Shown: piece by piece, positions 17,533 to 25,703 of the stretch
Layout of the letters: every line of letters starts with the position of its first letter
How positions within the stretch are numbered: the first letter of the stretch is position 1
NCBI RefSeq assembly: GCF_002023715.1
Contig: NZ_MAHX01000015.1
Location: 1-64,000 of the forward strand
Reading direction: 5' to 3'
DNA length: 64,000 nt
DNA from: Elizabethkingia occulta
Lineage (GTDB): Bacteria; Bacteroidota; Bacteroidia; Flavobacteriales; Weeksellaceae
Notes under the pieces: generated by a model
Databases searched by the model: none
Seen by the model: only the letters and a program-made list of their open reading frames with translations
Told to the model about the DNA's origin: nothing
Made by a program: the position numbers and the translations under genes

Positions 17533-19077
17533 ATGGAAGAAATTAAAAGCCTTCAGCATCAGGTTGACGAATGGATCAGAACAGTAGGAGTGCGTTACTT
17601 CAATGAGCTGACTAATATGGCAATGCTGACAGAAGAAGTGGGGGAAGTTGCCAGAATTATAGCCAGAAGATATGGTGAACAGTCAGAGAAAGAATCGGAC
17701 AAGAGTAAAGACCTTGGTGAGGAACTTGCAGATGTTCTTTTTGTTACTTTGTGTTTAGCGAATCAAACGGGAACAGATCTACAGGAAGCTTTTAATAAAA
17801 AAATGAAATCTAATATGGAGAGAGATAAAGAAAGACACCAAAATAACCTGAAACTACAATCGACTGTGCCGTTTTGCGAAATGCTGGATGGAGAAACAGT
17901 GAAAATCGGAGGATCAAAGAGTATAACGAACAGATTACTGATTTTAGAGAAAATATTTGGAAATATAACCTTAGAAAATGTTTCCAATTCTCAGGATTCT
18001 TCACTTTTGATAAAAGCTCTGAATGATGAGGGTGATATAGTAGATATTCATCATGCAGGAACATCCATGCGTTTCCTTACTTCTTACTTTGCAACAAAGG
18101 CAGGGAAAGAAGTTATATTAACAGGATCCGAAAGAATGAAACAACGCCCTATAAAACCATTGGTAGAAGCGTTGAAACAACTGGATGCAGAGATTGAATA
18201 CCTTGGAGAAGAAGGTTTTCCGCCATTGAAAATTAAAGGAAAAAAGATTGAAAAAAATCAGGTGAGTATTCCGGCGAATATCAGCAGTCAGTTTATAACA
18301 TCACTTTTATTGGTGGGAGCCAGCCTGGAGAACGGACTGAATGTAAGCCTTGAAGGTAAAATTACATCTCTGCCTTATCTGCTAATGACAATTGAAATTC
18401 TGAAGAAAGCGGGAATTAATGCTTCTATTGAAGAGAACATTATCAGGATAAAACCATTAACAGGAGCATTAGAGCCAATTCGTTATGTTGTAGAAAGCGA
18501 TTGGTCTTCCGCTTCTTATTTCTATTCTTTGGCTGCAATAGGCAGGAAAAAGATTAATCTGAAGAGCTTAAATATAAAATCTTTGCAGGCAGACTCCCGT
18601 TCAGCTGAAATTTACAAGAACTTTTTCGGAATAGAGACTGTTGAGGTTTCAGAAAACGAATTGTCTCTTCAGCCGATAGAAGGCTTCCAGTTTCCGAAAG
18701 ATATGCAGCTGGATATGAATAATTGCCCGGATATTGCCCAGACCGTTTGCGTAACAGCAGCAGCATTAGGCATTCCTTTTTATATTACAGGATTGGAAAC
18801 ACTGAAGGTTAAAGAAACAGACAGGCTTACTGCTATGCAGAATGAGCTGAGAAAAATAGGTCTTAACACAGCGATTACAAATGAAACTATAAAATCTCTG
18901 GAGAATATTACTCCGGCAGAGACCATTACAATTTCCACTTATAATGACCACAGAATGGCAATGGCATTTGCTCCATATGCTTTGTGCCGTACACTGGAAA
19001 TCGAAGACCCAAACGTAGTAGAAAAGTCCTACCCGGAGTTTTGGAAGGATTTTTATAAAGTGGTAAAAAGAAAATAA
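17533..19077 (+). CDS. aroA: Fusion: MazG-like pyrophosphohydrolase + EPSP synthase
   Basis: A 514-aa continuous frame with two enzymes. Residues 1-105 are a MazG-like nucleotide pyrophosphohydrolase with both acidic metal motifs intact (E34-E35-x2-E38 in TEEVGEVA; E63/E64-x2-D67 in GEELADVL). Residues 108-514 are a full 3-phosphoshikimate 1-carboxyvinyltransferase of the shikimate pathway: GGSKSITNR at 126-134, AGTSMRFLT, ESDWSSASY, NNCPDIAQT, VKETDRLTAM and TYNDHRMAMAF. The usual P of PGSKS is G here. The MazG part ends in the family-typical RHQNN-x-KL exactly where EPSP synthase starts, with no linker, suggesting two adjacent genes joined by loss of a stop. The next gene starts at the base after the stop. 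Confidence 0.93.
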   Translation: MEEIKSLQHQVDEWIRTVGVRYFNELTNMAMLTEEVGEVARIIARRYGEQSEKESDKSKDLGEELADVLFVTLCLANQTGTDLQEAFNKKMKSNMERDKERHQNNLKLQSTVPFCEMLDGETVKIGGSKSITNRLLILEKIFGNITLENVSNSQDSSLLIKALNDEGDIVDIHHAGTSMRFLTSYFATKAGKEVILTGSERMKQRPIKPLVEALKQLDAEIEYLGEEGFPPLKIKGKKIEKNQVSIPANISSQFITSLLLVGASLENGLNVSLEGKITSLPYLLMTIEILKKAGINASIEENIIRIKPLTGALEPIRYVVESDWSSASYFYSLAAIGRKKINLKSLNIKSLQADSRSAEIYKNFFGIETVEVSENELSLQPIEGFQFPKDMQLDMNNCPDIAQTVCVTAAALGIPFYITGLETLKVKETDRLTAMQNELRKIGLNTAITNETIKSLENITPAETITISTYNDHRMAMAFAPYALCRTLEIEDPNVVEKSYPEFWKDFYKVVKRK

Positions 19078-19866
19078 ATGGTTATTATTATTACCGGAGC
19101 CTCTAAAGGAATAGGCTTTACGCTGGCAGAAACACTGGCGAAAAAAGGACATGTTGTTTACGGGTTTAGCCGACAGATTGCAGATAGTACTCATTTTAAA
19201 GGTATTTCTGTTGATGTTACAGATAAAGAGCAAATTAATCAGGCCGTTTCCTCTGTTATTGAGAAAGAAGGAAGAATAGATGTGCTGATTAATAATGCAG
19301 GAATGGGTATGGTAGGTTCGGTTGAAGATACTACCAAAGAAGATATCCATAAGCTGTTCGATCTTAATTTAGTAGGACCAATACAAATGATTTCTGCTGT
19401 GATGCCCTATATGCGGGAAAAACGTTTTGGAAAAATAATTAATGTTTCCAGCATTGGTAGTGAAATGGGATTACCCTTCAGAGGATTCTATTCAGCTTCC
19501 AAATCTGCTCTGGACAAAGCTACAGAGGCATTACGCTACGAAATTAAAAACTGGAATGTTCAGGCTACTTCACTGCATTTAGGGGATATAAAAACTAATA
19601 TTGCTGAAAGCCGTATTAAAACAAAGGTGTCAGAAGCTTATACAACGGTATTCAATAAGATATATGCATTAATGAACGCTCATGTAGATCACGGAACAGA
19701 ACCTTCGGAAGTAGCAGATTATGTAGTAGATTTATTAGATAAGAAAAGTTGGAAAGCACATTACTATTTTGGAAAGTTCGGTCAGAAGATAGGAGTACCT
19801 TTAAAATGGTTATTGCCACAGAATTTTTATGAAAATCTGATGCGCAAATATTCCAAAATGGATTAA
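19078..19866 (+). CDS. Short-chain dehydrogenase/reductase
   Basis: A 262-aa classical SDR. The N-terminus MVIIITGASKGIGF holds the TGxxxGIG cofactor motif at 6-13, followed by NNAGMG and the catalytic segment NVSSIGSEMG...YSASK. The ATG follows the stop of the MazG-AroA gene without any gap, so the two are translationally coupled. The C-terminus (KWLLPQNFYENLMRKYSKMD) is typical of SDRs acting on lipids or aromatic alcohols, but no substrate can be assigned. No link to the shikimate pathway is evident beyond cotranscription. Confidence 0.9.
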   Translation: MVIIITGASKGIGFTLAETLAKKGHVVYGFSRQIADSTHFKGISVDVTDKEQINQAVSSVIEKEGRIDVLINNAGMGMVGSVEDTTKEDIHKLFDLNLVGPIQMISAVMPYMREKRFGKIINVSSIGSEMGLPFRGFYSASKSALDKATEALRYEIKNWNVQATSLHLGDIKTNIAESRIKTKVSEAYTTVFNKIYALMNAHVDHGTEPSEVADYVVDLLDKKSWKAHYYFGKFGQKIGVPLKWLLPQNFYENLMRKYSKMD

Positions 19867-19972
19867 GATAATTTTATATTCTTCACTACTTTTAACAGAA
19901 GGCATATAAAGTTTAATAAAACTTTAACCCCGTTTGAAAATCTAAAGAAAGCAAACTCGCTTTTTTTATGTT

Positions 19973-19980
19973 TAATTTTG
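19973..19980 (+). promoter_or_regulatory. -7 box before the 19989 start
   Basis: TAATTTTG, 8 bases ahead of the ATG at 19989. It overlaps the start of the longer frame (19968), which therefore cannot be the true start if the box is used. Confidence 0.5.
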
Positions 19981-19988
19981 CGACCTAT

Positions 19989-20783
19989 ATGAAGAAATAT
20001 TTTACTGGTTTATTGTTCTTATTTATTCTCATTTTTCAGGGGCAGACTTTTAATGGGACTATCTACTTAAGAGACAATTCTGCATTATACCTTAATCAAA
20101 TCTATGTGACGAACCTTAATACACAGAAAACGGTTTTGGCAGATTATCAGGGTGAATTTGATATTCCTGCAAAGGTCGGAGATGTTATAAGGTTTACATC
20201 TATTGTTACAGAGAGAAAAGATATAACGCTTACACCGCAGTACTTCCAGAATAAGAGAATGCTGGTAGAACTTTCCATAGCTTATCACGAAATTAAAGAA
20301 GTTGTATTAAAACGTTTTAAGCCTACAGGAAACTTCAAGGTAGATGTTCTTTCTACCCGTGAGGATAAAAGACTTGCTTTGGCGAACAAAATTGGACTGC
20401 CTTCACCAAAAGGAGACGGAACTTCTCCGCGTTCACCAGTTGCATCCTTCAATAATGGCGGATTAGGATTCAATGTACAAAGTGTATTCGATATACTAAC
20501 TGGTGAGCGCAAAAAGCAGGAGCGTCTTTATGCCTATGAAGCTATGCAGAAAAATGTAACCAATCTTCATAATTATTATGGTGACGAGTATTTTATTAAA
20601 CTCAAAATCCCTAAGAACCTTATAGACAATTTCCTGCAGTTTGTCTATACATCCGATGATCTGGGCTCCCTTGTAAAGAGTGGTGAATATGCTATGATAG
20701 AGATGTCTATTGAGAAATACCTTCCTGTTTACCTTAAAAGATTACGTAATTCTAACTTACAGGCAGTAGTTGGAGATAAATAA
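19989..20783 (+). CDS. Secreted carboxypeptidase-regulatory-like protein
   Basis: A 264-aa exported protein of unknown function. The chosen start gives signal peptide MKKYFTGLLFLFILIFQGQT. The longer frame adds MFNFATY ahead and begins within the promoter box. Residues 22-95 (FNGTIYLRDNSALYLNQIYV...LADYQGEFDI...VGDVIRFTSI...KRMLVELSI) form a CarboxypepD_reg/DUF4480-like beta domain, as in the protein at 6805. The C-terminal half is helical (YAYEAMQKNVTNLHNYYGDE). It is placed between the SDR and trmB with its own promoter. Confidence 0.78.
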   Translation: MKKYFTGLLFLFILIFQGQTFNGTIYLRDNSALYLNQIYVTNLNTQKTVLADYQGEFDIPAKVGDVIRFTSIVTERKDITLTPQYFQNKRMLVELSIAYHEIKEVVLKRFKPTGNFKVDVLSTREDKRLALANKIGLPSPKGDGTSPRSPVASFNNGGLGFNVQSVFDILTGERKKQERLYAYEAMQKNVTNLHNYYGDEYFIKLKIPKNLIDNFLQFVYTSDDLGSLVKSGEYAMIEMSIEKYLPVYLKRLRNSNLQAVVGDK

Positions 20784-20804
20784 CTGTAAATTTGTTATTT
20801 TTGC
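20771..20804 (+). promoter_or_regulatory. Promoter of trmB
   Basis: TTG at 20771-20773, a 23-base spacer, then TATTTTTG at 20797-20804, 17 bases ahead of the TTG start codon. Confidence 0.55.
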
Positions 20805-20821
20805 ACCCTAAATTTTGAATT

Positions 20822-21496
20822 TTGGGTAAAAATAAGATCAGACGTTTCGAAGAAAATAAAACTCTTGTAAATGTTTTCCAACCTACGCGTGAAGAAGCTC
20901 TTTCGGGCTATGAAATGAAGGGTAAGTGGAGAACTGATTTCTTCAAAAACGATAATCCGATTGTTTTAGAATTGGGTTGTGGAAAAGGAGAATATAGTGT
21001 AGGAATGGCAAAAGCTTTTCCGGATAAAAACTTTATAGGAGTGGATATCAAAGGTGCACGTTTTTGGTTTGGGGCTAAAGAAGCCGTAGAGAAAAATCTG
21101 TCTAATGTAGCTTTTCTCCGTACGCAGATAGAATTAATCGATCTGTTTTTTGAAAAAGATGAGGTTGATGAAATCTGGATTACTTTCCCCGATCCTCAGA
21201 TTAAATTCAAGAGAGCTAAACACAGAATGACGCATCCTGAATTTTTGGATCGTTATAAAAAGATTGTGAAAAAGGACGGATATATACACCTGAAAACAGA
21301 TTCTGAATTTTTACATGGTTATACTTTGGGAATACTCCAGGCACTAGGTTATGATGTAGAAGTTTCACATCATGATATTTACGGAGCTCCTGAATTTGAA
21401 ACAGATGCCGTACATCTTCGTGAAATTAAAACTTATTATGAGGGCTTGTTTTCTGCAAAAGGAAAAACAATTACGTATTTAAGATTTAAAATTTAA
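20822..21496 (+). CDS. trmB: tRNA (guanine-N7-)-methyltransferase
   Basis: Methylates G46 in tRNA using S-adenosylmethionine. The 224-aa protein begins MGKNKIRRFEEN, the usual start for Bacteroidetes TrmB. That fixes the start at a TTG codon, and there is no in-frame ATG nearby upstream. Further features are the SAM motif LELGCGKGEYSVGMA at about 43-57, GVDIKGAR, and the family signature ITFPDPQIKFKRAKHRM near 120-136, which replaces the more common FPDPWPKxRHxKRR. A lipoprotein gene follows after 17 bp. Confidence 0.95.
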   Translation: MGKNKIRRFEENKTLVNVFQPTREEALSGYEMKGKWRTDFFKNDNPIVLELGCGKGEYSVGMAKAFPDKNFIGVDIKGARFWFGAKEAVEKNLSNVAFLRTQIELIDLFFEKDEVDEIWITFPDPQIKFKRAKHRMTHPEFLDRYKKIVKKDGYIHLKTDSEFLHGYTLGILQALGYDVEVSHHDIYGAPEFETDAVHLREIKTYYEGLFSAKGKTITYLRFKI

Positions 21497-21513
21497 TTAC
21501 ATTTGCCTCCGGT

Positions 21514-22086
21514 ATGAAGAAAATTTTACTTGTAATTCTTGGTTCGGTTTTGTTGTGGAATTGCTCATCTAATAAGGTGACGCTTGCACATATAATGGAA
21601 ACCAAGGATATTAATGAACTTTCGGCCTACATTAAGAAATATCCTAAACATAAGGATATTGCCTTCTTAAAGCAGAAATTATTGTCTTTACAAATCGCAG
21701 CCAATCCTAAAAAAGCAGCGGATATTCCTAAGCCTGTTATTAAAACTCTTGAAGAACAGGAAGCAGAAGAATTTGCAAAACTTATGGCACAGGATAAATC
21801 TGGTCATAACACTAAAACGGTAAACGTGCTCAATCAGATGTTTAACAATGATATCAGTGACACCAATGCTATTTTGCTTGTGGCAAATAATTCGGATTGT
21901 AATATGATCCTAAGAATTCAGGGTGATAAGTATTATAATCTGGCAGTACCTGCAAAAGGTCAAAATACTTTGGTATTACCTCAGGGAACATATAAGCTTA
22001 CTGGTTCACTATGTGGTGCGACTTATACCTCCACCAAGGTTATTCAAAAGAATCTTTCACTGGCATTAGGCACAGCAAGAAAGTAA
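21514..22086 (+). CDS. Lipoprotein with C-terminal SDCNM domain (DUF6759-like)
   Basis: A 190-aa lipoprotein: signal MKKILLVILGSVLLWNC with lipobox Cys17. A helical middle (ELSAYIKKYPKHKDIAFLKQ, EEQEAEEFAKLM) leads to a C-terminal beta domain from about 115. That domain carries NSDCNMILRIQG, a Gly-rich turn, LPQGTYKLTGSLCG and a final ALGTARK. The same domain, with both cysteines and the GTYxL motif, recurs in the lipoprotein at 41086-41526. I believe this is the DUF6759 family, but that name is from memory. Function unknown. It shares the trmB transcript and ends in a strong terminator. Confidence 0.82.
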   Translation: MKKILLVILGSVLLWNCSSNKVTLAHIMETKDINELSAYIKKYPKHKDIAFLKQKLLSLQIAANPKKAADIPKPVIKTLEEQEAEEFAKLMAQDKSGHNTKTVNVLNQMFNNDISDTNAILLVANNSDCNMILRIQGDKYYNLAVPAKGQNTLVLPQGTYKLTGSLCGATYTSTKVIQKNLSLALGTARK

Positions 22087-22095
22087 TCAATATAA

Positions 22096-22130
22096 AACCG
22101 GACATTTAGCTGAATGTCCGGTTGTTTTTT
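22096..22130 (+). terminator. Terminator after the trmB-lipoprotein operon
   Basis: A perfect 11-bp stem (22096-22106 with 22113-22123) with a 6-nt loop and a T tract. The T tract reaches the stop of the convergent DUF4407 gene. Confidence 0.92.
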
Positions 22131-23217
22131 ATGAAGTAGATGTGTTCTTGGGATAAAGGCTTTCTTTCAGTTCGTTTACTCTGTATTCGGTAGAGATATT
22201 TGCTTTTTCTATTTTTTCTTTAGCATAGACTTTTACATCATTTTCATTTTTATCCAGCAACCAGTCATAAGGGCCTACGGAGGAAATAAGTTTAATCAGT
22301 ACAGGAGATATTTCCAGACATATAAATAATCCCATAATGAAGGTTGATGCTAATGCTATAATTGCACTCGCTTTACCAAGTTCATCCAAGGCCTGCAGTC
22401 TTGCGGCAAAACCATTAAAACGGTTTTCGGCACCTTCAGAATTCTTTAGCTCCTGCTCCAGATTAGTATATACTTTGGATGTTTCTTTATCCAGATACTC
22501 CAAACGAGGAGCTACCTGCTTCTGATAATTTTGTAGATCTGCAAGCCTGTTTTTCTTCAACTCTTCCTTACGCTTGGCATTGCTGCCGTAGCCTATCTTT
22601 CCGGAAGTAAGGCCGGATTGTTTTCCCAGAATCTCTTTTTCCAGCTCCACAGAAGCAGAATCATATGACTTCTGATAAGCGGCAAGTTTTGAATTAATTT
22701 CTGCCTTTTCCTTATCATAAGGACCACTTTGCTGCATAATCCGGTTATTGATTTTTGCCTGCAGTTCTGCCTTATTTCTCTGGATAATAGTATTAAGCTG
22801 CTTGTTAACCTCCTTTTCAAAAATCTTTAGTTCCAGAGGTTTGGCAATAATAATTCCTAAAAAGGCGGCCAGAATAAGACGCGGTATAGTCATTAGTATC
22901 TGATTCCACCATGTTCCTGTCTTTTTAATAGAAGAAACGATATATCTGTCCAGATTAAAGATCATAAGACCCCAAAGTAATCCAAAGCCTATAGCTGCCG
23001 ATATATCGTCAAAAATAGTATACATGGCATAGCCGGAAGATAATGTTGCAAATACCGCAGTAAATAATACCACCCCACCAATTCCGGAGTATTTATTCCA
23101 CTCGGATGGAGTTTTTCTCAGAACATGAATGTTTGCCCCGGAGCAAAGCATCATAAAATGCTGAAACCAATTCATTTTGGCTTCAGCGGGTGCAATATTG
23201 GGTTGTAATGTTTTCAT
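22129..23217 (-). CDS. DUF4407 membrane protein
   Basis: A 362-aa membrane protein of the DUF4407 type. Conserved opening WFQHFMMLCSGANIHVLRK is followed by two helices at about 47-90 (GGVVLFTAVFATLSSGYAMY and AAIGFGLLWGLMIFNLD), then DRYIVSSI and a third helix (LILAAFLGIIIAKPLE). A long charged coiled-coil region spans about 130-270, and a last helix (IALASTFIMGLFICLEISPV) precedes a cytoplasmic tail. Function unknown. The gene is convergent with the trmB operon and divergent from the HExxH gene. Confidence 0.88.
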   Translation of the reverse strand: MKTLQPNIAPAEAKMNWFQHFMMLCSGANIHVLRKTPSEWNKYSGIGGVVLFTAVFATLSSGYAMYTIFDDISAAIGFGLLWGLMIFNLDRYIVSSIKKTGTWWNQILMTIPRLILAAFLGIIIAKPLELKIFEKEVNKQLNTIIQRNKAELQAKINNRIMQQSGPYDKEKAEINSKLAAYQKSYDSASVELEKEILGKQSGLTSGKIGYGSNAKRKEELKKNRLADLQNYQKQVAPRLEYLDKETSKVYTNLEQELKNSEGAENRFNGFAARLQALDELGKASAIIALASTFIMGLFICLEISPVLIKLISSVGPYDWLLDKNENDVKVYAKEKIEKANISTEYRVNELKESLYPKNTSTS

Positions 23218-23280
23218 AAAATTTTACTCTTGAATTTAATAGGTACGAAAAACCATACCAATGTTACAAATAGTAGTATG

Positions 23281-23334
23281 TTTTACCTAGTAAAATAATT
23301 GTGCAATACTTGTAAAGCAGTTTTACAAGTATTG
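23281..23334. repeat. Two inverted repeats in a divergent spacer
   Basis: The first is TTTTAC-CTA-GTAAAA (23281-23295). The second has perfect 13-bp arms, 23304-23316 (CAATACTTGTAAA) and 23322-23334, around a 5-base loop. No T tract follows, so they are not terminators. Both share the half-site GTAAAA/TTTTAC and may be regulator sites between the DUF4407 and HExxH genes. Confidence 0.6.
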
Positions 23335-23419
23335 TATATTGATTATCAATTTACTACGCTTATTTTTGTTTAATGTATTGTTTGTGTTTAATTTTATTTC
23401 TTTATTTGGTGAAAAAAAT

Positions 23420-24547
23420 GTGAGAAATAGTTTTCTGGTTATACTTTTCGCTTTATCATTTAATATTAATGCCCAGATTAATGTTATAAAAAATGGAGGA
23501 AGTATCTCTAAAAATGAACAGCAGGCCCTTGATCTGTTTAAGTCTTATATGCAAATTGTTAATGACAGAAACAAAGGACAAAAATTCTGGAATACAGATA
23601 AGAAGTTCGAATCTTATGATTTTTTATTTTCAGAAGGATTTTGGAATCCTAATTTGTATGCTTATATATCTCAGGCTAATGTTTTATCTGTATCAGATAT
23701 AGGAGAAGAATCCAAGCTCATCAAAGTGCTTATGTCTCCTTCTGATAAGACAGAAAATATATATGCGATTGTAAATTATGTCTTTAAGAATAATAAACTA
23801 TCCAATTATACTGATTTCTATACAGAAAAATGGATGAAAAGGACAGTTGGAAATATTGAATATTATTTCCCGTCAGATTATTCTTTCAACTTAGCTAAGG
23901 CCAAGCAAGCGAATGTCTTTATAAATAAACTGGAAAATATTTTTAAATTTAATAATCATAATAAATTGCATTATTACATTGCAAAAAACTGTAAGGAAGT
24001 AAGAACTGTGCAGGGCTTTGATTATGTTTTGGGAGAGGGACAAAGTAATCATTGTGCATTTTTTGACTCGCAGAATAAGATAATATATACCACAGCATTT
24101 TCAGGTGAAAATCATAAACATGAGCTTATACATCTTATTAATACCAAATATCCCAATGCACATTATTGGCTGACTTCGGGGTTTTCTGTTTATAGTAATT
24201 CTGATAATGTACACATCGGAAAGCCATTAACATGGCATTGTCAAAAGATTTCGGATTTTATAAAAGAGCATCCGGATTTTAATTTCTTGGATGAAGAAAA
24301 AGAGATAAAATTAGAGGGAACTTCCGTTGATTATTTTGTTGGTGCAGCATTAATTCATCAGTTTTTACAACAACATACTACAAAAGATTTAGATATGATT
24401 ATGGAGAGATCATCGGATAAAGGTTTCTTTGAAAGAAACTATTATTTATTTGGTGCCTCAAGTTCGACAGACTTAAATAATAAGATAAAGGTAACAATCA
24501 AAGAGCTATCAAACCCTAATACCAAATTGATGCTGGATCTAAATTAA
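23420..24547 (+). CDS. Secreted zincin-like protein with degenerate metal site
   Basis: A 375-aa exported protein. The GTG at 23420 gives a signal peptide (VRNSFLVILFALSFNINAQ). The frame runs back to a TTG at 23339, 5 bp from an inverted repeat, but the extra 27 residues are a second hydrophobic stretch and look untranslated. Residues 234-238 read HELIH, an HExxH zinc motif. About 12 residues later WLTSGFSVY takes the place of the WLxEGxAxY motif that supplies the third ligand in peptidase-MA proteins, so that Glu is Ser here. A downstream YFVGAALIHQFLQQH also fits that fold. It may be an inactive or atypical metallopeptidase. Confidence 0.75.
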   Translation: MRNSFLVILFALSFNINAQINVIKNGGSISKNEQQALDLFKSYMQIVNDRNKGQKFWNTDKKFESYDFLFSEGFWNPNLYAYISQANVLSVSDIGEESKLIKVLMSPSDKTENIYAIVNYVFKNNKLSNYTDFYTEKWMKRTVGNIEYYFPSDYSFNLAKAKQANVFINKLENIFKFNNHNKLHYYIAKNCKEVRTVQGFDYVLGEGQSNHCAFFDSQNKIIYTTAFSGENHKHELIHLINTKYPNAHYWLTSGFSVYSNSDNVHIGKPLTWHCQKISDFIKEHPDFNFLDEEKEIKLEGTSVDYFVGAALIHQFLQQHTTKDLDMIMERSSDKGFFERNYYLFGASSSTDLNNKIKVTIKELSNPNTKLMLDLN

Positions 24548-24551
24548 TAAT

Positions 24552-25106
24552 TTATTTAATCCTGCCAGGATTTTGTTTAATAAAGCTGTCCCATCCCGAA
24601 TAAGATTTTTCAGAAATATCTTTGCCCATATTAAAATGATGACATACTGCAACAGCAAGTCCATCGGAGGCATCCAGATATTTGGTCGGGAATTCTTTTA
24701 GCTGTAACAGGTTTTTCAGCATTCCGGCGACCTGTTCCTTGCTGGCATTACCATTTCCGGTAATAGCCATTTTTATTTTTTTAGGAGAATATTCGGTTAT
24801 AGGAATGTCTCTTGCAAGGCTGGCAGCCATAGCTACGCCCTGGGCGCGGCCTAATTTCAACATCGACTGTACATTCTTTCCGAAGAAAGGAGCCTCCAGT
24901 GCAACTTCATCCGGATGGTATTCATCAATTAATGCTAAGGTACGGTCAAATATCTTCTTTAGTTTTATTTCATGAGTCTCCAGCTTTTTCAGAATTAATT
25001 CGTGTATAGAAATTAATTCCATCTTCTGTCCCTTTACCGAAATAATACCAAATCCCATAACAGCTGTTCCGGGGTCAATACCTAATATGATTTTTTCGTG
25101 TTGCAT
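24552..25106 (-). CDS. ruvC: Holliday junction endonuclease RuvC
   Basis: The 184-aa resolvase nicks Holliday junctions with RuvAB during recombination repair. The acidic catalytic set is visible: Asp in ILGIDPGTAVMGFG (D11), Glu in VALEAPFFGKN (about 70), and the C-terminal YLDASDGLAVAVCHH with the last Asp pair. The start is an ATG right behind a TATCTTTG promoter box. It is convergent with the HExxH gene, with four bases between the two stops. Confidence 0.97.
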   Translation of the reverse strand: MQHEKIILGIDPGTAVMGFGIISVKGQKMELISIHELILKKLETHEIKLKKIFDRTLALIDEYHPDEVALEAPFFGKNVQSMLKLGRAQGVAMAASLARDIPITEYSPKKIKMAITGNGNASKEQVAGMLKNLLQLKEFPTKYLDASDGLAVAVCHHFNMGKDISEKSYSGWDSFIKQNPGRIK

Positions 25107-25113
25107 TCTTATG

Positions 25114-25146
25114 CAAAGATACAGGGAATAATTAATGCGAGTTCAA
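25114..25146 (-). promoter_or_regulatory. Promoter of ruvC
   Basis: On the minus strand TTG (25146-25144), 22 bases, then TATCTTTG (25121-25114). The box ends only 7 bases before the ATG, so the mRNA should be nearly leaderless. Confidence 0.65.
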
Positions 25147-25209
25147 TGAATAGATACAATTTAAAACAGTATTTTTCGTTATTATTTATACAACGCTAAA
25201 TTATATATT

Positions 25210-25602
25210 ATGAAAAAATTATTTTTTTTATTCTTGTGGATGTTGCTCATAGGAACATCAGCTACAGTTAATGCACAAGTTTTCGGAGGGAATAGTAATA
25301 CATCCGGAGGGGTAAGTGAAAAAGACGGGAATATCCATGTTGAAGGAGTAGGACATCAGAAGAAATTCAGTTCGGATGGTGGAATACTCCATATAGAGGG
25401 AGCAAATAACACAATTACTGTGAGTGGATTCTTGTCTAAGGTAATTATAGAAGGAGCAGGTAACACGGTTTATGTAGATAAGGTTAGCAGTGTGAAAATT
25501 GAAGGAGCAGGAACCAAAGTCTATTATAAAGCTTCACCTACTAAAACCGGGAGACCGGCAACGAATATTTTCGGCGCAGGAAGTAGCGTTATAAAGCAAT
25601 GA
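25210..25602 (+). CDS. DUF3060-like secreted protein
   Basis: A 130-aa exported protein with signal peptide MKKLFFLFLWMLLIGTSATVNAQ (split: MKKLFFLFLWMLLIG, TSATVNAQ). The mature part is a short beta-solenoid-like array in which IEGAxNxVxV-type units repeat: ILHIEGANNTITVSG, VIIEGAGNTVYVDKV, VKIEGAGTKVYYK. This fits the DUF3060 family. Function unknown. It is a single gene with a strong terminator; no clear TAnnTTTG box precedes it. Confidence 0.82.
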   Translation: MKKLFFLFLWMLLIGTSATVNAQVFGGNSNTSGGVSEKDGNIHVEGVGHQKKFSSDGGILHIEGANNTITVSGFLSKVIIEGAGNTVYVDKVSSVKIEGAGTKVYYKASPTKTGRPATNIFGAGSSVIKQ

Positions 25603-25622
25603 TTTAACAATTAAATAGAAAT

Positions 25623-25654
25623 AAAAAAGGTATCAAAATTTTGATACCTTTTTT
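25623..25654 (+). terminator. Terminator after the DUF3060 gene
   Basis: A perfect palindrome centred at 25638/25639 (GGTATCAAAA/TTTTGATACC extended by A and T runs). It ends the DUF3060 transcript just before the PadR promoter. Confidence 0.88.
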
Positions 25655-25661
25655 ATTAATG

Positions 25662-25684
25662 CATAAGAAATTTATGTATATTTG
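25662..25684 (+). promoter_or_regulatory. Promoter and possible operator of padR
   Basis: TATATTTG at 25677-25684 lies 19 bases before the ATG. Directly upstream is the inverted repeat CATAA-GAAAT-TTATG (25662-25676), abutting the box. This could be a self-binding site of the PadR protein. Confidence 0.5.
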
Positions 25685-25703
25685 ATATGTAAGAAAATTA
25701 GGT

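Noticed and set aside
18766-19350. A 194-codon minus-strand frame across the aroA/SDR junction
   Set aside because: Antisense to two well-supported genes, with shadow-type composition.
23339-23419. N-terminal extension of the HExxH protein from a TTG
   Set aside because: It would put two hydrophobic segments in a row and starts 5 bp after an inverted repeat. The GTG at 23420 gives a clean signal peptide.
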